DNA of 64,000 nucleotides, taken from the NCBI GenBank assembly GCA_045613745.1, contig JAZLBP010000002.1, forward strand, positions 124,001-188,000. Direction: 5' to 3'. The stretch is from UBA940 sp045613745. GTDB lineage: Bacteria; Bacteroidota; Bacteroidia; Bacteroidales; Rikenellaceae. A model generated the notes under the pieces. That model was not told the DNA's origin. It made no database searches and was given only the letters and a program-made list of their open reading frames with translations. Numbering within the stretch: position 1 is the first letter of the stretch; every line of letters begins with the position of its first letter. The position numbers and the translations under genes are program-made. This document shows positions 17,024 to 25,151 of the stretch, in pieces.

Positions 17024-17711
17024 TGTTGCGTGCAGTTTTTGCAGTTCGTTTAGTCAGCACCTCGTCGATAAGACCATACTCTTTGGCCTCGTCGGCACGT
17101 AACCAATAGTCGCGGTCGGCGTCGGCGGCAATCTTCTCGATAGCCACGCCCGAGTGGTGCGACAGAATCTCATACAGCTCCTGTTTGGTGCGCATAATCT
17201 CGCGTGCAGTAATTTCGATATCCGAAGCCTGACCTTGCACGCCACCCAGCGGTTGGTGAATCATAATGCGCGAGTGGGGGAGTGCAGCGCGTTTGCCCTC
17301 GGCACCTGCGGTGAGCAGCACAGCACCCATACTTGCAGCCAAACCTGTGCAAATAGTAGCCACGTCGGGAGTGATGAGTTGCATTGTGTCGTAGATACCC
17401 AAACCTGCGCTTACCGAGCCACCGGGCGAGTTGATGTAGATTTGAATGTCGCGGTCGGGGTCGGCGGTCTCCAAGAAGAGCAGTTGTGCCTGAATGATAT
17501 TAGCCACGTCGTCGTTGATGGGTGCGCCAAGGAAGATGATGCGGTCCATCATCAGTCGCGAGAACACATCCATTTGTGCCACGTTGAGTTGTCGCTCCTC
17601 GATGATTGTGGGCGACACATATGCCGATTGCAAATTTGCATAATCGTGTACAGCAGCCGAACTGATACGTCGAGTGCTGTATGCGAATTTTTCGAACTCT
17701 TTATTAATCAT
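17016..17711 (-). CDS. clpP: ATP-dependent Clp protease proteolytic subunit ClpP
   Basis: Serine protease forming the tetradecameric chamber used by ClpX. The nucleophile is in [11 protein letters not shown] and the catalytic His in [20 protein letters not shown] is the oxyanion-side loop. The longer frame begins at 17744, but the ATG at 17711 ([12 protein letters not shown]) gives the usual N-terminus and about 231 residues. A TATCTTTG box on the minus strand lies about 90 bases upstream. No trigger factor gene is adjacent. Confidence 0.96.
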   Translation of the reverse strand: MINKEFEKFAYSTRRISSAAVHDYANLQSAYVSPTIIEERQLNVAQMDVFSRLMMDRIIFLGAPINDDVANIIQAQLLFLETADPDRDIQIYINSPGGSVSAGLGIYDTMQLITPDVATICTGLAASMGAVLLTAGAEGKRAALPHSRIMIHQPLGGVQGQASDIEITAREIMRTKQELYEILSHHSGVAIEKIAADADRDYWLRADEAKEYGLIDEVLTKRTAKTARNNG

Positions 17712-17799
17712 TATGTTAGTATTGTTTGTCGGGCAATATTCCAACGGTTTGGCTCAAAAAACGCGCCAAACAATCGGGGTATAGGTGCCCTCGCGAGGT

Positions 17800-17807
17800 C
17801 AAAGATA
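17800..17807 (-). promoter_or_regulatory. -7 element upstream of clpP
   Basis: CAAAGATA on the plus strand reads TATCTTTG on the minus strand, about 90 bases before the clpP ATG. A good TTTG partner was not found. Confidence 0.5.
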
Positions 17808-17820
17808 CAAATTTTTAAGC

Positions 17821-17848
17821 ACAATTCACAATTCACAATTCACAATTT
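17821..17848. repeat. Heptamer tandem repeat (ACAATTC)
   Basis: Three perfect ACAATTC units followed by ACAATTT, 28 bp in all. It lies between the clpP promoter and repeat copy B. A related four-unit array occurs at 46189-46216. Confidence 0.8.
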
Positions 17849-17875
17849 TTAACAAAACGTCATCGGTAAAAATGG

Positions 17876-17995
17876 GAAGTTGCATAATAAGAGGGATTTC
17901 AAGGCTTGCGAAGCCCGAAAAACCGCAGCATACCCAGCGTATGTGAGGATTTTGAGGGCGAGCTTAACGCAAAAATCACCTTATTATGCAGCTTC
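17876..17995 (-). repeat. Dispersed palindromic element, copy B (short form, reverse orientation)
   Basis: 120 bp with the best terminal inverted repeats of the short forms: GAAGTTGCATAATAAG at one end and the complement of GAAGCTGCATAATAAG at the other (15 of 16 match). The core reads, on the minus strand, CTCACATACGCTGGGTATGCTGCGG. Unlike the other copies it lies after the frdB terminator and upstream of clpP. Confidence 0.88.
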
Positions 17996-18000
17996 AAACA

Positions 18001-18033
18001 AAAAAAGCGTGCCCAACTTAATGTCGGGCACGC
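18001..18033 (-). terminator. Terminator of the fumarate reductase operon
   Basis: Minus strand: GCGTGCCC, 11-base loop, GGGCACGC, then a run of at least six T. It lies 23 bases past the frdB stop. Confidence 0.88.
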
Positions 18034-18056
18034 CTCGTTATGGTCGGTCAGACCAA

Positions 18057-18800
18057 TTAGTCTTTGAGTTTTGCGCTCAGGAACTCGCGGTTCAGACGTG
18101 CGATGTGAGCAATCGAGATTGCTTTGGGGCACTCTGCCTCGCAAGCACCGGTGTTGGTACAGTTACCGAAGCCCAGCTCGTCCATTTTAGCAACCATCGC
18201 TTTTGCACGACGTGCGCCCTCTACGCGGCCTTGGGGAAGTTTTGCAAGGCTCGATACGCGAGCAGCTACGAACAGCATTGCACTACCGTTTTTGCAAGTA
18301 GCAGCACAAGCACCGCAACCGATACAAGCAGCAGCATCCATACTCTCGTCAGCGTCAGCCTTGGGAATAGGAATTGCGTTACCGTCGGGCACCGAGTTGG
18401 TACGTACCGATACGAAACCACCTGCTTGCAGAATTTGGTCGTAAGCACCACGGTTTACTACCAAGTCGCGGATAACGGGGAACGCAGCCGAACGCCAAGG
18501 CTCGATGGTGATGGTGTCGCCATCTTTGAACTTACGCATGTAAATTTGGCAAGTGGTAACTGCTTGTGCAGGGCCGTGTGCGTGACCGTTGATGTGCAAC
18601 GAACACATACCGCAGATACCCTCGCGGCAGTCGTGGTCAAATGCCACGGGCTCCTCGCCTTTTTGAATCAGCTCGTTGTTCAGGATGTCGAGCGTCTCAA
18701 GGAACGAAGTGTCGGGCGAAATGTTCGAAATGGGATATTCTACGAACTTACCCGCGCTTTTAGCGTCTTTCTGACGCCATATCTTTAATGTAAAATTCAT
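18057..18800 (-). CDS. frdB: Fumarate reductase/succinate dehydrogenase iron-sulfur subunit
   Basis: Electron-transfer subunit linking the quinone site to the flavin. Three cluster motifs are seen: [15 protein letters not shown] (2Fe-2S, about residue 66), [13 protein letters not shown] (4Fe-4S, about residue 140) and [15 protein letters not shown] (3Fe-4S, about residue 205). 247 residues, normal length. It is the last gene of the frdC-frdA-frdB operon. In an anaerobic Bacteroidota it most likely runs as fumarate reductase; sequence alone does not fix the direction. Confidence 0.95.
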   Translation of the reverse strand: MNFTLKIWRQKDAKSAGKFVEYPISNISPDTSFLETLDILNNELIQKGEEPVAFDHDCREGICGMCSLHINGHAHGPAQAVTTCQIYMRKFKDGDTITIEPWRSAAFPVIRDLVVNRGAYDQILQAGGFVSVRTNSVPDGNAIPIPKADADESMDAAACIGCGACAATCKNGSAMLFVAARVSSLAKLPQGRVEGARRAKAMVAKMDELGFGNCTNTGACEAECPKAISIAHIARLNREFLSAKLKD

Positions 18801-18832
18801 TGTTGTCTTGTTATTAAAGTTGAACGTCAGTA

Positions 18833-20779
18833 TTAGTCTTTGTAGTTACGTTGAGCACGGTGAACGAACTCGTAGTCAAGCACCTCTTTGGTCATCTCAG
18901 GAGCGGTATCCTCGCCCTTGTACTCCCAAACAGCTGCGAATGCGAATTTCTCGTCATCACGTTTAGCCTCACCCTCTTCGGTTTGGTGCTCGGTACGGAA
19001 GTGACCACCACACGACTCCTCGCGGAGCAATGCGTCACGTGCCATCAGCTCGCCCAACTCCAAGAAGTCAACCAGACGGAGTGCTTTCTCCAACTCAACG
19101 TTGAACTCTTTGTCGCCACCGGGAACGCGAACGTCAGCCCAGAACTCTTTGCGGAGTTTTTGGATCTCAACGATAGCTTTCTCCAAGCCGTCTTTGGTAC
19201 GAGCCATACCAACGTACTCCCACATAATGTGGCCCAGACGTTTGTGCAGGTCGTCAACGGTTTGTTTACCTTTAATCGACAGCAGTTTAGCGATTTTCTC
19301 GGTAACCTCTTTCTCTGCTTTCTCGAAAGCGGGAGTGTCGGTCGATACTTTGGGAGCTTGGATTTTCTTCGACAGGTAGTCGCCGATGGTGTAGGGCAGA
19401 ACGAAGTAACCGTCAGCCAAACCTTGCATCAGAGCCGAAGCACCCAGACGGTTTGCACCGTGATCCGAGAAGTTAGCCTCACCGATAGCATACAGACCGG
19501 GGATAGTAGTCATCAGGTTGTAGTCAACCCAGATACCACCCATGGTGTAGTGAACTGCGGGGAAGATCATCATAGGCTCCTCGTAGGGGTTCACGTCGGT
19601 AATCTCCTCGTACATATCGAACAGGTTACCATAGCGTTGTTTGATGATATCTTTACCCAGACGCTCGATAGCGGTTTTGAAATCGAGGAATACTGCCAGA
19701 CCGGTCTCGTTTACGCCGAAGCCAGCGTCGCAACGCTCTTTTGCAGCACGCGATGCAACGTCACGGGGAACGAGGTTACCGAAGGCGGGGTAGCGGCGCT
19801 CCAAGTAGTAGTCGCGGTCAGCCTCAGCGATGTCGCTGGGTTTCTTGGTACCTTTGCGCAGTGCCTCTACGTCCTCAATTTTCTTGGGAACCCAGATACG
19901 ACCGTCGTTACGCAACGACTCCGACATCAGGGTTAGTTTACTTTGTTGAGTTCCGTGAACGGGAATACAGGTGGGGTGGATTTGGGTGAAACAGGGGTTA
20001 GCAAAACCAGCACCTTTGCGGTAGCATTGGAATGCAGCCGAACCGTTCGAACCCATTGCGTTGGTCGAAAGGAAGAATACGTTACCATAACCACCGGTTG
20101 CGATAACCACAGCGTGTGCGCCGTGACGCTCAATCTCACCGGTTACGAGGTTACGTGCGATGATACCTTTAGCCTCGCCATCCTCTACAACAACGTCCAG
20201 CATCTCGTGACGGGGGTAGCTCTTAACGGTGCCGGCAGCAATCTCTTTGTTCAGAACCGAGTAAGCACCCAGCAAGAGTTGTTGACCGGTTTGGCCACGA
20301 GCATAGAAAGTACGCGATACTTGTGCACCACCGAACGAACGGTTGTCCAGCAGACCGCCGTACTCGCGAGCGAAGGGAACACCTTGAGCCACGCATTGGT
20401 CGATAATAAGGTTTGAAACCTCGGCCAGACGGTAAACGTTAGCCTCGCGTGCGCGGTAGTCACCACCTTTGATGGTGTCGTAGAACAGACGATAGATCGA
20501 GTCGTTGTCGTTACGGTAGTTCTTTGCAGCGTTGATACCACCTTGTGCAGCAATCGAGTGAGCACGACGGGGCGAGTCTTGGATGCAGAAGATTTTTACG
20601 TTGTAACCCAACTCACCGAGCGAAGCAGCAGCAGATGCTCCACCGAGACCGGTGCCGACTACGATAATGTCGAGTTTGCGTTTGTTGGCAGGGCTGACAA
20701 CCTTGATAGCTGCCTTGTGGTTGCTCCATTTTTGAGCCAACTCACCAGCAGGGATTTTGGAATCTAATGTGAATGCCAT
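18833..20779 (-). CDS. frdA: Fumarate reductase/succinate dehydrogenase flavoprotein subunit
   Basis: Catalytic subunit reducing fumarate to succinate. The N-terminal FAD-binding motif is [15 protein letters not shown]; the His for covalent flavin attachment is in [15 protein letters not shown] (about residue 73). Substrate-site segments [20 protein letters not shown] and [20 protein letters not shown] are intact. 648 residues, typical of the type with a single cytochrome b558 anchor. It follows frdC by 37 bp and precedes frdB by 32 bp. Confidence 0.96.
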   Translation of the reverse strand: MAFTLDSKIPAGELAQKWSNHKAAIKVVSPANKRKLDIIVVGTGLGGASAAASLGELGYNVKIFCIQDSPRRAHSIAAQGGINAAKNYRNDNDSIYRLFYDTIKGGDYRAREANVYRLAEVSNLIIDQCVAQGVPFAREYGGLLDNRSFGGAQVSRTFYARGQTGQQLLLGAYSVLNKEIAAGTVKSYPRHEMLDVVVEDGEAKGIIARNLVTGEIERHGAHAVVIATGGYGNVFFLSTNAMGSNGSAAFQCYRKGAGFANPCFTQIHPTCIPVHGTQQSKLTLMSESLRNDGRIWVPKKIEDVEALRKGTKKPSDIAEADRDYYLERRYPAFGNLVPRDVASRAAKERCDAGFGVNETGLAVFLDFKTAIERLGKDIIKQRYGNLFDMYEEITDVNPYEEPMMIFPAVHYTMGGIWVDYNLMTTIPGLYAIGEANFSDHGANRLGASALMQGLADGYFVLPYTIGDYLSKKIQAPKVSTDTPAFEKAEKEVTEKIAKLLSIKGKQTVDDLHKRLGHIMWEYVGMARTKDGLEKAIVEIQKLRKEFWADVRVPGGDKEFNVELEKALRLVDFLELGELMARDALLREESCGGHFRTEHQTEEGEAKRDDEKFAFAAVWEYKGEDTAPEMTKEVLDYEFVHRAQRNYKD

Positions 20780-20816
20780 AGTTTATATGTTTTTTTTGAT
20801 TATTCGTCGGAGTTAA

Positions 20817-21515
20817 TTAGCAGCCTGCGCAGCAGCCGAGGCTTTGGATGTAGAAACCGATTGCAACAGCAGCGAAGCCGAGTGCGATGATGGTAGTCCA
20901 AGCAGTCGAGAGGCATTTCAGACGGGGGTACCAAGTTTGGTTAGCCCAGCCCAGCGATTGGAACATGCTCCAGATACCGTGCGACAGGTGGAACCACAAA
21001 GCTGCGAACCATACGAGGTAGATGATTACGTTGGGCAGTTTGCTGAAGGTGTAAGCGATCAGAGCAGCACCGTTGGTTACAGCGTAACCCAGGTCGTTGT
21101 GGTGGTTGCCCATAATCTCTTGGAGTTGCATTTTGCTCCAGAAGTGAATCAGGTGAATAGCCAGACCACCGATAACGATGATACCCAGCACGAGCATATT
21201 TTGCGAAGCCCAATCAACACCTTTGTGGCTGTCGGTCACTGCGTAACGCACGTTACCACGAGCCTTGCGGTTTTGAACGGTCAGAAGGAAGGCGTACAGG
21301 AAGTGCACAACCACACCTGCTGCCAGAACAACGGTTGCTGCGAGAGCGTACCAGTTGGCACCAAGGAATTCGCAAATCATGTTGTAACCCTCGACGCTGA
21401 TGAGAGCCACCAGGTTCATTGCCATGTGGAAGGTAATGAACAAAACGAGGAATGCGCCGGTAATACTCATTACGAGTTTACGGCCGATGGAAGAATTTGT
21501 GAGAAATGTTCCCAT
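20817..21515 (-). CDS. frdC: Fumarate reductase/succinate dehydrogenase cytochrome b subunit (b558 family)
   Basis: 232-residue membrane anchor with about five hydrophobic segments. Candidate haem-ligand His residues are in TFHMAMNLVAL, VVHFLYAFLL, LAIHLIHFWSK and WFHLSHGIWSMF. It carries electrons between menaquinol and the iron-sulfur subunit. First gene of frdC-frdA-frdB, with a consensus promoter about 65 bases upstream. Confidence 0.93.
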   Translation of the reverse strand: MGTFLTNSSIGRKLVMSITGAFLVLFITFHMAMNLVALISVEGYNMICEFLGANWYALAATVVLAAGVVVHFLYAFLLTVQNRKARGNVRYAVTDSHKGVDWASQNMLVLGIIVIGGLAIHLIHFWSKMQLQEIMGNHHNDLGYAVTNGAALIAYTFSKLPNVIIYLVWFAALWFHLSHGIWSMFQSLGWANQTWYPRLKCLSTAWTTIIALGFAAVAIGFYIQSLGCCAGC

Positions 21516-21581
21516 AGACAGTTGATTTTAGTTTTGTTTATTATGTTGATTTTTATTAGTTTTGAACAAAATTCAATACTA

Positions 21582-21613
21582 CAAAGGTAGTTTTTTGTTT
21601 CCAAAATAACAAA
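21582..21613 (-). promoter_or_regulatory. Promoter of the frd operon
   Basis: Minus strand: TTTG (21613-21610), exactly 20 bases, TACCTTTG (21589-21582). A full match to the Bacteroidota -33/-7 consensus; implied leader of about 60 bases. Confidence 0.8.
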
Positions 21614-21641
21614 ACATCGGCACAATTTTAAATCGCACACA

Positions 21642-22181
21642 ATGAAAAAAACACAGAAACGAGAGTTGCGCAAACATATAAAAGGTTGTATTGCAGAGAG
21701 TTCGCCTACGGAACTGGTGCAGCGTTCGGCGCTGCTTATGGAGCGCATCGAGCAGTTGGAATCCTATGCCGAGGCCCGTGTGGTGGCGCTCTATTGGTCG
21801 CTTGCGGGCGAGGTTTGCACTCACGAGCTGGTGCGACGTGCCGTTTTGACAAAACGTGTGGTGTTGCCCGTGGTGACGGGTGATGTGATGCATTTTGCCG
21901 AGGTGGCACCCGATTTGAGCAACCTTTTGCAGGGTGCTTTCGGGGTTATGGAGCCGCGCGAGGGTAAGGTGTGTGACCCTGCCGAAATCGACTTTATGTT
22001 GGTGCCCGGAATGGCCTTCGACCGCGCCGGCGGAAGGCTCGGTCACGGCAAGGGATACTACGACCGCTACTTCGAATTATATAAAGGTGTGACGGCGGGT
22101 GTCTGCTTCGATTTTCAGATGGTGGAGGAGGTGCCCTGCGAGCCCTTCGACCGCCGCGTGGATATGGTTATTTGCGAATAA
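21642..22181 (+). CDS. 5-formyltetrahydrofolate cyclo-ligase
   Basis: ATP-dependent conversion of 5-formyl-THF to 5,10-methenyl-THF, salvaging a stable folate storage form. The C-terminal nucleotide/substrate region DRAGGRLGHGKGYYDRYF is the family signature, and the N-terminal basic helix KKTQKRELRKHI fits. 179 residues, usual size. A divergent frd promoter lies upstream; the radical SAM gene follows after 36 bp and may share transcription. Confidence 0.92.
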   Translation: MKKTQKRELRKHIKGCIAESSPTELVQRSALLMERIEQLESYAEARVVALYWSLAGEVCTHELVRRAVLTKRVVLPVVTGDVMHFAEVAPDLSNLLQGAFGVMEPREGKVCDPAEIDFMLVPGMAFDRAGGRLGHGKGYYDRYFELYKGVTAGVCFDFQMVEEVPCEPFDRRVDMVICE

Positions 22182-22217
22182 ATACTTACCTTTACACACT
22201 CAAAACACACGACTGCT

Positions 22218-22985
22218 ATGTTATTCGATAAAGTGATATTTGGCCCTATTCGTTCGCGTCGATTGGGCATTTCGTTGGGAGTTAATCTGTTGCCCCCGAC
22301 CGCCAAGGTGTGCAACTTCAACTGCATCTACTGTGAGTGTGGCTGGAACACCTCGGGTAGCAAACCCTCGCTCAACTCGCGCGAGGAGGTGGCTACGGCT
22401 CTGCGTGCCAAGCTCACCGAGATGAAGGCTGCGGGCGAGTGTCCCGATGTGATTACCTTTGCGGGCAATGGCGAGCCTACAATCCATCCCGAATTCGAGG
22501 TGATTATTGATGACACGCTGGCACTGCGCGATGAGTTGTGCCCTTCGGCCAAGGTGTCGGTGTTGAGCAATGCCACTATGTTGCACCGCGAGGGCGTATG
22601 TCGTGCCCTGCGTCGCGTGGATAACAATATCCTCAAACTCGATAGCGGAATAGATGCCACTGCGCGCTTGATGAATGGTCCACAACAGCCTGATTATTCG
22701 GTTGCTAAGGTTGCCGAGCGCATTGCGGCATTTGATGGCGAGGCGATAGTTCAGACAATGTTCCTGCGTGGTGAGATAGATGGTGTCGAGATTGACAATA
22801 CCACCCCCGAGGAGGTTGAGGCTTGGCTTGCGTTGGTGGAGCAAATCCGCCCCCGTCAGATTATGATTTACACCATCGATCGTGCAACCCCCGCGCCTAA
22901 CTTGCACAAAGTCACTCGCGAGGAGTTGGAGGTTATTGCCGCACGCATTGAGGCGATGGGAATTCCCTGCTCCGTATCCGCATAA
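22218..22985 (+). CDS. Radical SAM protein (COG0731-like)
   Basis: 255-residue protein with the 4Fe-4S/SAM motif CNFNCIYC (Cys spaced 3 and 2, about residue 33) and a further Cys two residues later. The N-terminus FGPIRSRRLGISLGVNLLP and the SAM-binding TFAGNGEPTIHPEF (GNGEPT) are typical of a group of short radical SAM proteins of unknown substrate, distantly like wyosine-type enzymes. Its stop codon lies inside GCATAAAAAGGTGATTTCT, a remnant of the dispersed repeat family. Confidence 0.85.
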   Translation: MLFDKVIFGPIRSRRLGISLGVNLLPPTAKVCNFNCIYCECGWNTSGSKPSLNSREEVATALRAKLTEMKAAGECPDVITFAGNGEPTIHPEFEVIIDDTLALRDELCPSAKVSVLSNATMLHREGVCRALRRVDNNILKLDSGIDATARLMNGPQQPDYSVAKVAERIAAFDGEAIVQTMFLRGEIDGVEIDNTTPEEVEAWLALVEQIRPRQIMIYTIDRATPAPNLHKVTREELEVIAARIEAMGIPCSVSA

Positions 22986-22998
22986 AAAGGTGATTTCT
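22979..22998 (+). repeat. Left-end remnant of the dispersed element at a stop codon
   Basis: GCATAAAAAGGTGATTTCT matches the left end of copy D (GCATAACAAGGTGATTTCT) at all but one base. The TAA inside it is the radical SAM stop codon. The rest of the element is missing and a terminator follows 9 bases later. Confidence 0.6.
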
Positions 22999-23006
22999 AA
23001 TAATAG

Positions 23007-23035
23007 AAAAGGCTACTCGATTGAGTAGCCTTTTT
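23007..23035. terminator. Terminator between radical SAM and acyltransferase genes
   Basis: AAAAGGCTACTC-GATT-GAGTAGCCTTTTT, a 12-bp stem with a 4-base loop, usable from both strands. Confidence 0.88.
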
Positions 23036-23042
23036 CGGTTTG

Positions 23043-24176
23043 TTATCCAACGATATATTTTGCGGCTCGGCCTGTGATTTTGTGTAGGAGAGCCGAGGTT
23101 GCCCAGCTTGATGCCACAACCAACACAACCGTCAGTGCGACACCTGCGGGAACGGGGAGTCCGAGTGGCGCGAGCAGCATTGTGAAGGGGCCTATAAACA
23201 GATAGTGCACAAGGTAGCTGCCAAAACTGCAACGAGTGAAGTGTGCCAACACTGCCTGCGTGCGTTCCGAACGAATCTGCACGCGGCGAACGATGATAAA
23301 CACACCGAGTGTCATCAGCGCCACATTGGGTGAGCAGTATTGCCAGAAGAGTTCGAGCATTGCGGGATTCTCGGCGTAGTCGTACTTGGCGGCCATCGAA
23401 CTCTGTCCCGACTGCGTTACGATGAAACCTGCGGTAAACATCACCACGCCCAACACTATGGTTCGCCACGCGGGACCCTCGGTGGGGCGTTGGGCAAGCA
23501 GTTTGCCCACAATCATATAACCCACAAAGCCACCAAAATATTGGAACATTCCGAAGGCGTTCCACGCGCACTCGCCCAGCACCTGATCTCCAACTATCCA
23601 CTCGACGTAAGGTACCGCAAGCGACAATGCCCACAGCACAACAGCCGTGCGTGTCAGTGTGCGGTCGTCCAGCCATTTCGACACAAAGGGAATCACAAAG
23701 TACAATCCCACAAGCATATAGATATACCAAATGTGTGTGGTGTATCCGCCAAAGGTGAAGGGTATGATGGCAATGTTTTTCAGCGCGTCGGTCAGCTCGG
23801 TCGAGGGTGCGTACTCAAACGGGAAGAAGATTTGAATAATCTCGGTGCCTCCTCCGCACACGCCCACAATCCAAGGCACAAGGCAGTAAATCACCGACCA
23901 CAGCACCGCAGGAACGGCTACGCGCGTGATGCGTTTGGCGTAGAACTTCGAGGGCGCTTCGGTACAGGGCAACAACAGCAGACCCGTCATCATTGCAAAC
24001 AGCGGTACACAGGCTCTCATTGCCGAGCCGATGGTTCCGCCCCACCATCCCGCCATAGGGTCGGATTGCGGAGTTGCGTTGTAGATATCGACGGCGTGTG
24101 CTCCCACCACCATCATTAGCGCTGCCACGCGCAGCACATCGACCCAGGGGAGTCGTTGGTTTTGTTTGGTAGTCAT
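23043..24176 (-). CDS. Acyltransferase 3 family membrane protein
   Basis: About 377 residues with roughly ten hydrophobic segments, of the acyltransferase-3/OafA-like family that acylates sugars in cell-surface polysaccharides or other glycans. The N-terminus LPWVDVLRVAALMMVVGAHA holds the characteristic R followed by the active-site-type His. A longer open frame reaches 24521 but runs over the efp gene on the other strand; the ATG at 24176 (MTTKQNQRL) is chosen. CAAAGTTA at 24200-24207 gives a minus-strand TAACTTTG box 24 bases upstream. Acceptor unknown. Confidence 0.85.
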   Translation of the reverse strand: MTTKQNQRLPWVDVLRVAALMMVVGAHAVDIYNATPQSDPMAGWWGGTIGSAMRACVPLFAMMTGLLLLPCTEAPSKFYAKRITRVAVPAVLWSVIYCLVPWIVGVCGGGTEIIQIFFPFEYAPSTELTDALKNIAIIPFTFGGYTTHIWYIYMLVGLYFVIPFVSKWLDDRTLTRTAVVLWALSLAVPYVEWIVGDQVLGECAWNAFGMFQYFGGFVGYMIVGKLLAQRPTEGPAWRTIVLGVVMFTAGFIVTQSGQSSMAAKYDYAENPAMLELFWQYCSPNVALMTLGVFIIVRRVQIRSERTQAVLAHFTRCSFGSYLVHYLFIGPFTMLLAPLGLPVPAGVALTVVLVVASSWATSALLHKITGRAAKYIVG

Positions 24177-24199
24177 TGTTGTAGGTTTGCTATTTTCCC

Positions 24200-24207
24200 C
24201 AAAGTTA
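24200..24207 (-). promoter_or_regulatory. -7 element of the acyltransferase gene
   Basis: TAACTTTG on the minus strand, 24 bases before the ATG; no well-spaced TTTG partner. Confidence 0.5.
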
Positions 24208-24291
24208 GTGAAAAACTCCAAATAACCGCGCCTGATACCCTCTTTGAATCGAAAAAAAAGCGGCAAAGTTGGAAAACCCGAAAAAAAGACA

Positions 24292-24299
24292 TATTTTTG
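24292..24299 (+). promoter_or_regulatory. -7 element of efp
   Basis: TATTTTTG fits TAnnTTTG, about 40 bases before the efp ATG. Confidence 0.5.
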
Positions 24300-24339
24300 C
24301 GCGGTTATACCGAATTTTCTAAAACAAAAACATAATACT

Positions 24340-24906
24340 ATGGCAACAACAGCTGATATTAAAATCGGAATGTGCATCGAGCTGAACAGCAAAACCTGGC
24401 AGATTATCGACTTCCAACACGTTAAGCCCGGCAAAGGCCCCGCTTTCGTGCGCACCAAACTCAAAAACCTCGAAAACGGCCGCGTGCTTGAGAACACTTT
24501 CTCGGCAGGTGCTGCTATCACCCCCGTTCGTGTAGAGCGTCGTCCCTACCAATTTACCTACGAGGATGATTTGGGTGCACACTTCATGCACACCGAGACC
24601 TTCGAGGAGATCACCATCGAGCGTGACCTTATCACCAACTCGGACCTGATGGTTGATGGTCAAATCGTTGAGGTTATGTTCCACACCGACAAAGAGATGG
24701 TTCTGTCGGCAGAGCTTCCTCCCATCGTTGATATGGAGGTTACCTACACCGAGCCCGGTATCAAAGGTGACACCGCTTCGACCAACTCGCTCAAACCCGC
24801 TACCGTGAACACTGGCGCAACCGTTAAGGTTCCCTTGTTCATCAACACCGGCGACAAAATCCGTGTTGATACCCGTACTCGCGAGTACTACGAGCGCATC
24901 AAGTAA
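24340..24906 (+). CDS. efp: Translation elongation factor P
   Basis: Binds between the P and E sites of stalled ribosomes and helps form peptide bonds at consecutive prolines. The ATG at 24340 (MATTADIKIGM) gives 188 residues, the normal length; the frame is open 96 bp further up but that part is non-conserved. The conserved loop is HVKPGKGPAF, with Lys32 at the tip where other bacteria carry a modification; no modifying enzyme is seen in the window. The C-terminal OB domain ends RVDTRTREYYERIK. Repeat copy C begins right after the stop codon. Confidence 0.97.
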   Translation: MATTADIKIGMCIELNSKTWQIIDFQHVKPGKGPAFVRTKLKNLENGRVLENTFSAGAAITPVRVERRPYQFTYEDDLGAHFMHTETFEEITIERDLITNSDLMVDGQIVEVMFHTDKEMVLSAELPPIVDMEVTYTEPGIKGDTASTNSLKPATVNTGATVKVPLFINTGDKIRVDTRTREYYERIK

Positions 24907-25031
24907 TTGAAACCGTCTAACAAGGCTGCTTCTGCGTTACGCTCATCCTCAAAATCCTCACATACGCCTCAGTATGCTGCGGTTTTTCGGATTTCGCAAG
25001 CCTTGAATCAGCGCTTGTTATACAATTTCAA
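24907..25031 (+). repeat. Dispersed 3'-UTR palindromic element, copy C (short form)
   Basis: 125 bp beginning at the base after the efp stop codon. Ends: TTGAAACCGTCTAACAAG and the complement of TTGAAATTGTATAACAAG. The core CTCACATACGCCTCAGTATGCTGCGG and the segment CGCAAGCCTTGAAT match copies A and B. A terminator follows about 45 bases later. Confidence 0.88.
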
Positions 25032-25076
25032 TGTATAGAGGGGTATCTTAATAGATAAAAATCCTCAAAAAGAATC

Positions 25077-25116
25077 AGGGCTGTCCGACCAACGTGTCGT
25101 GACAGCCCTGAGTTTT
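25077..25116. terminator. Terminator between efp and nadB
   Basis: CAGGGCTGTC, 15-base loop, GACAGCCCTG, then AGTTTTT on the plus strand; the minus strand serves nadB. Confidence 0.82.
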
Positions 25117-25151
25117 TATTGCGCCTTGCCCTTGCCGCGTGGGATGGGGAG

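Noticed and set aside
17880..18788. Plus-strand frame starting in repeat copy B
   Set aside because: Its N-terminal part is translation of the repeat (related peptides appear in the frame at 40845-41051) and the rest is antisense to frdB.
22218..22985. Plus-strand radical SAM and cyclo-ligase genes as a folate or tRNA-modification operon
   Set aside because: Closeness alone (36 bp) does not show a shared pathway; no supporting motif.
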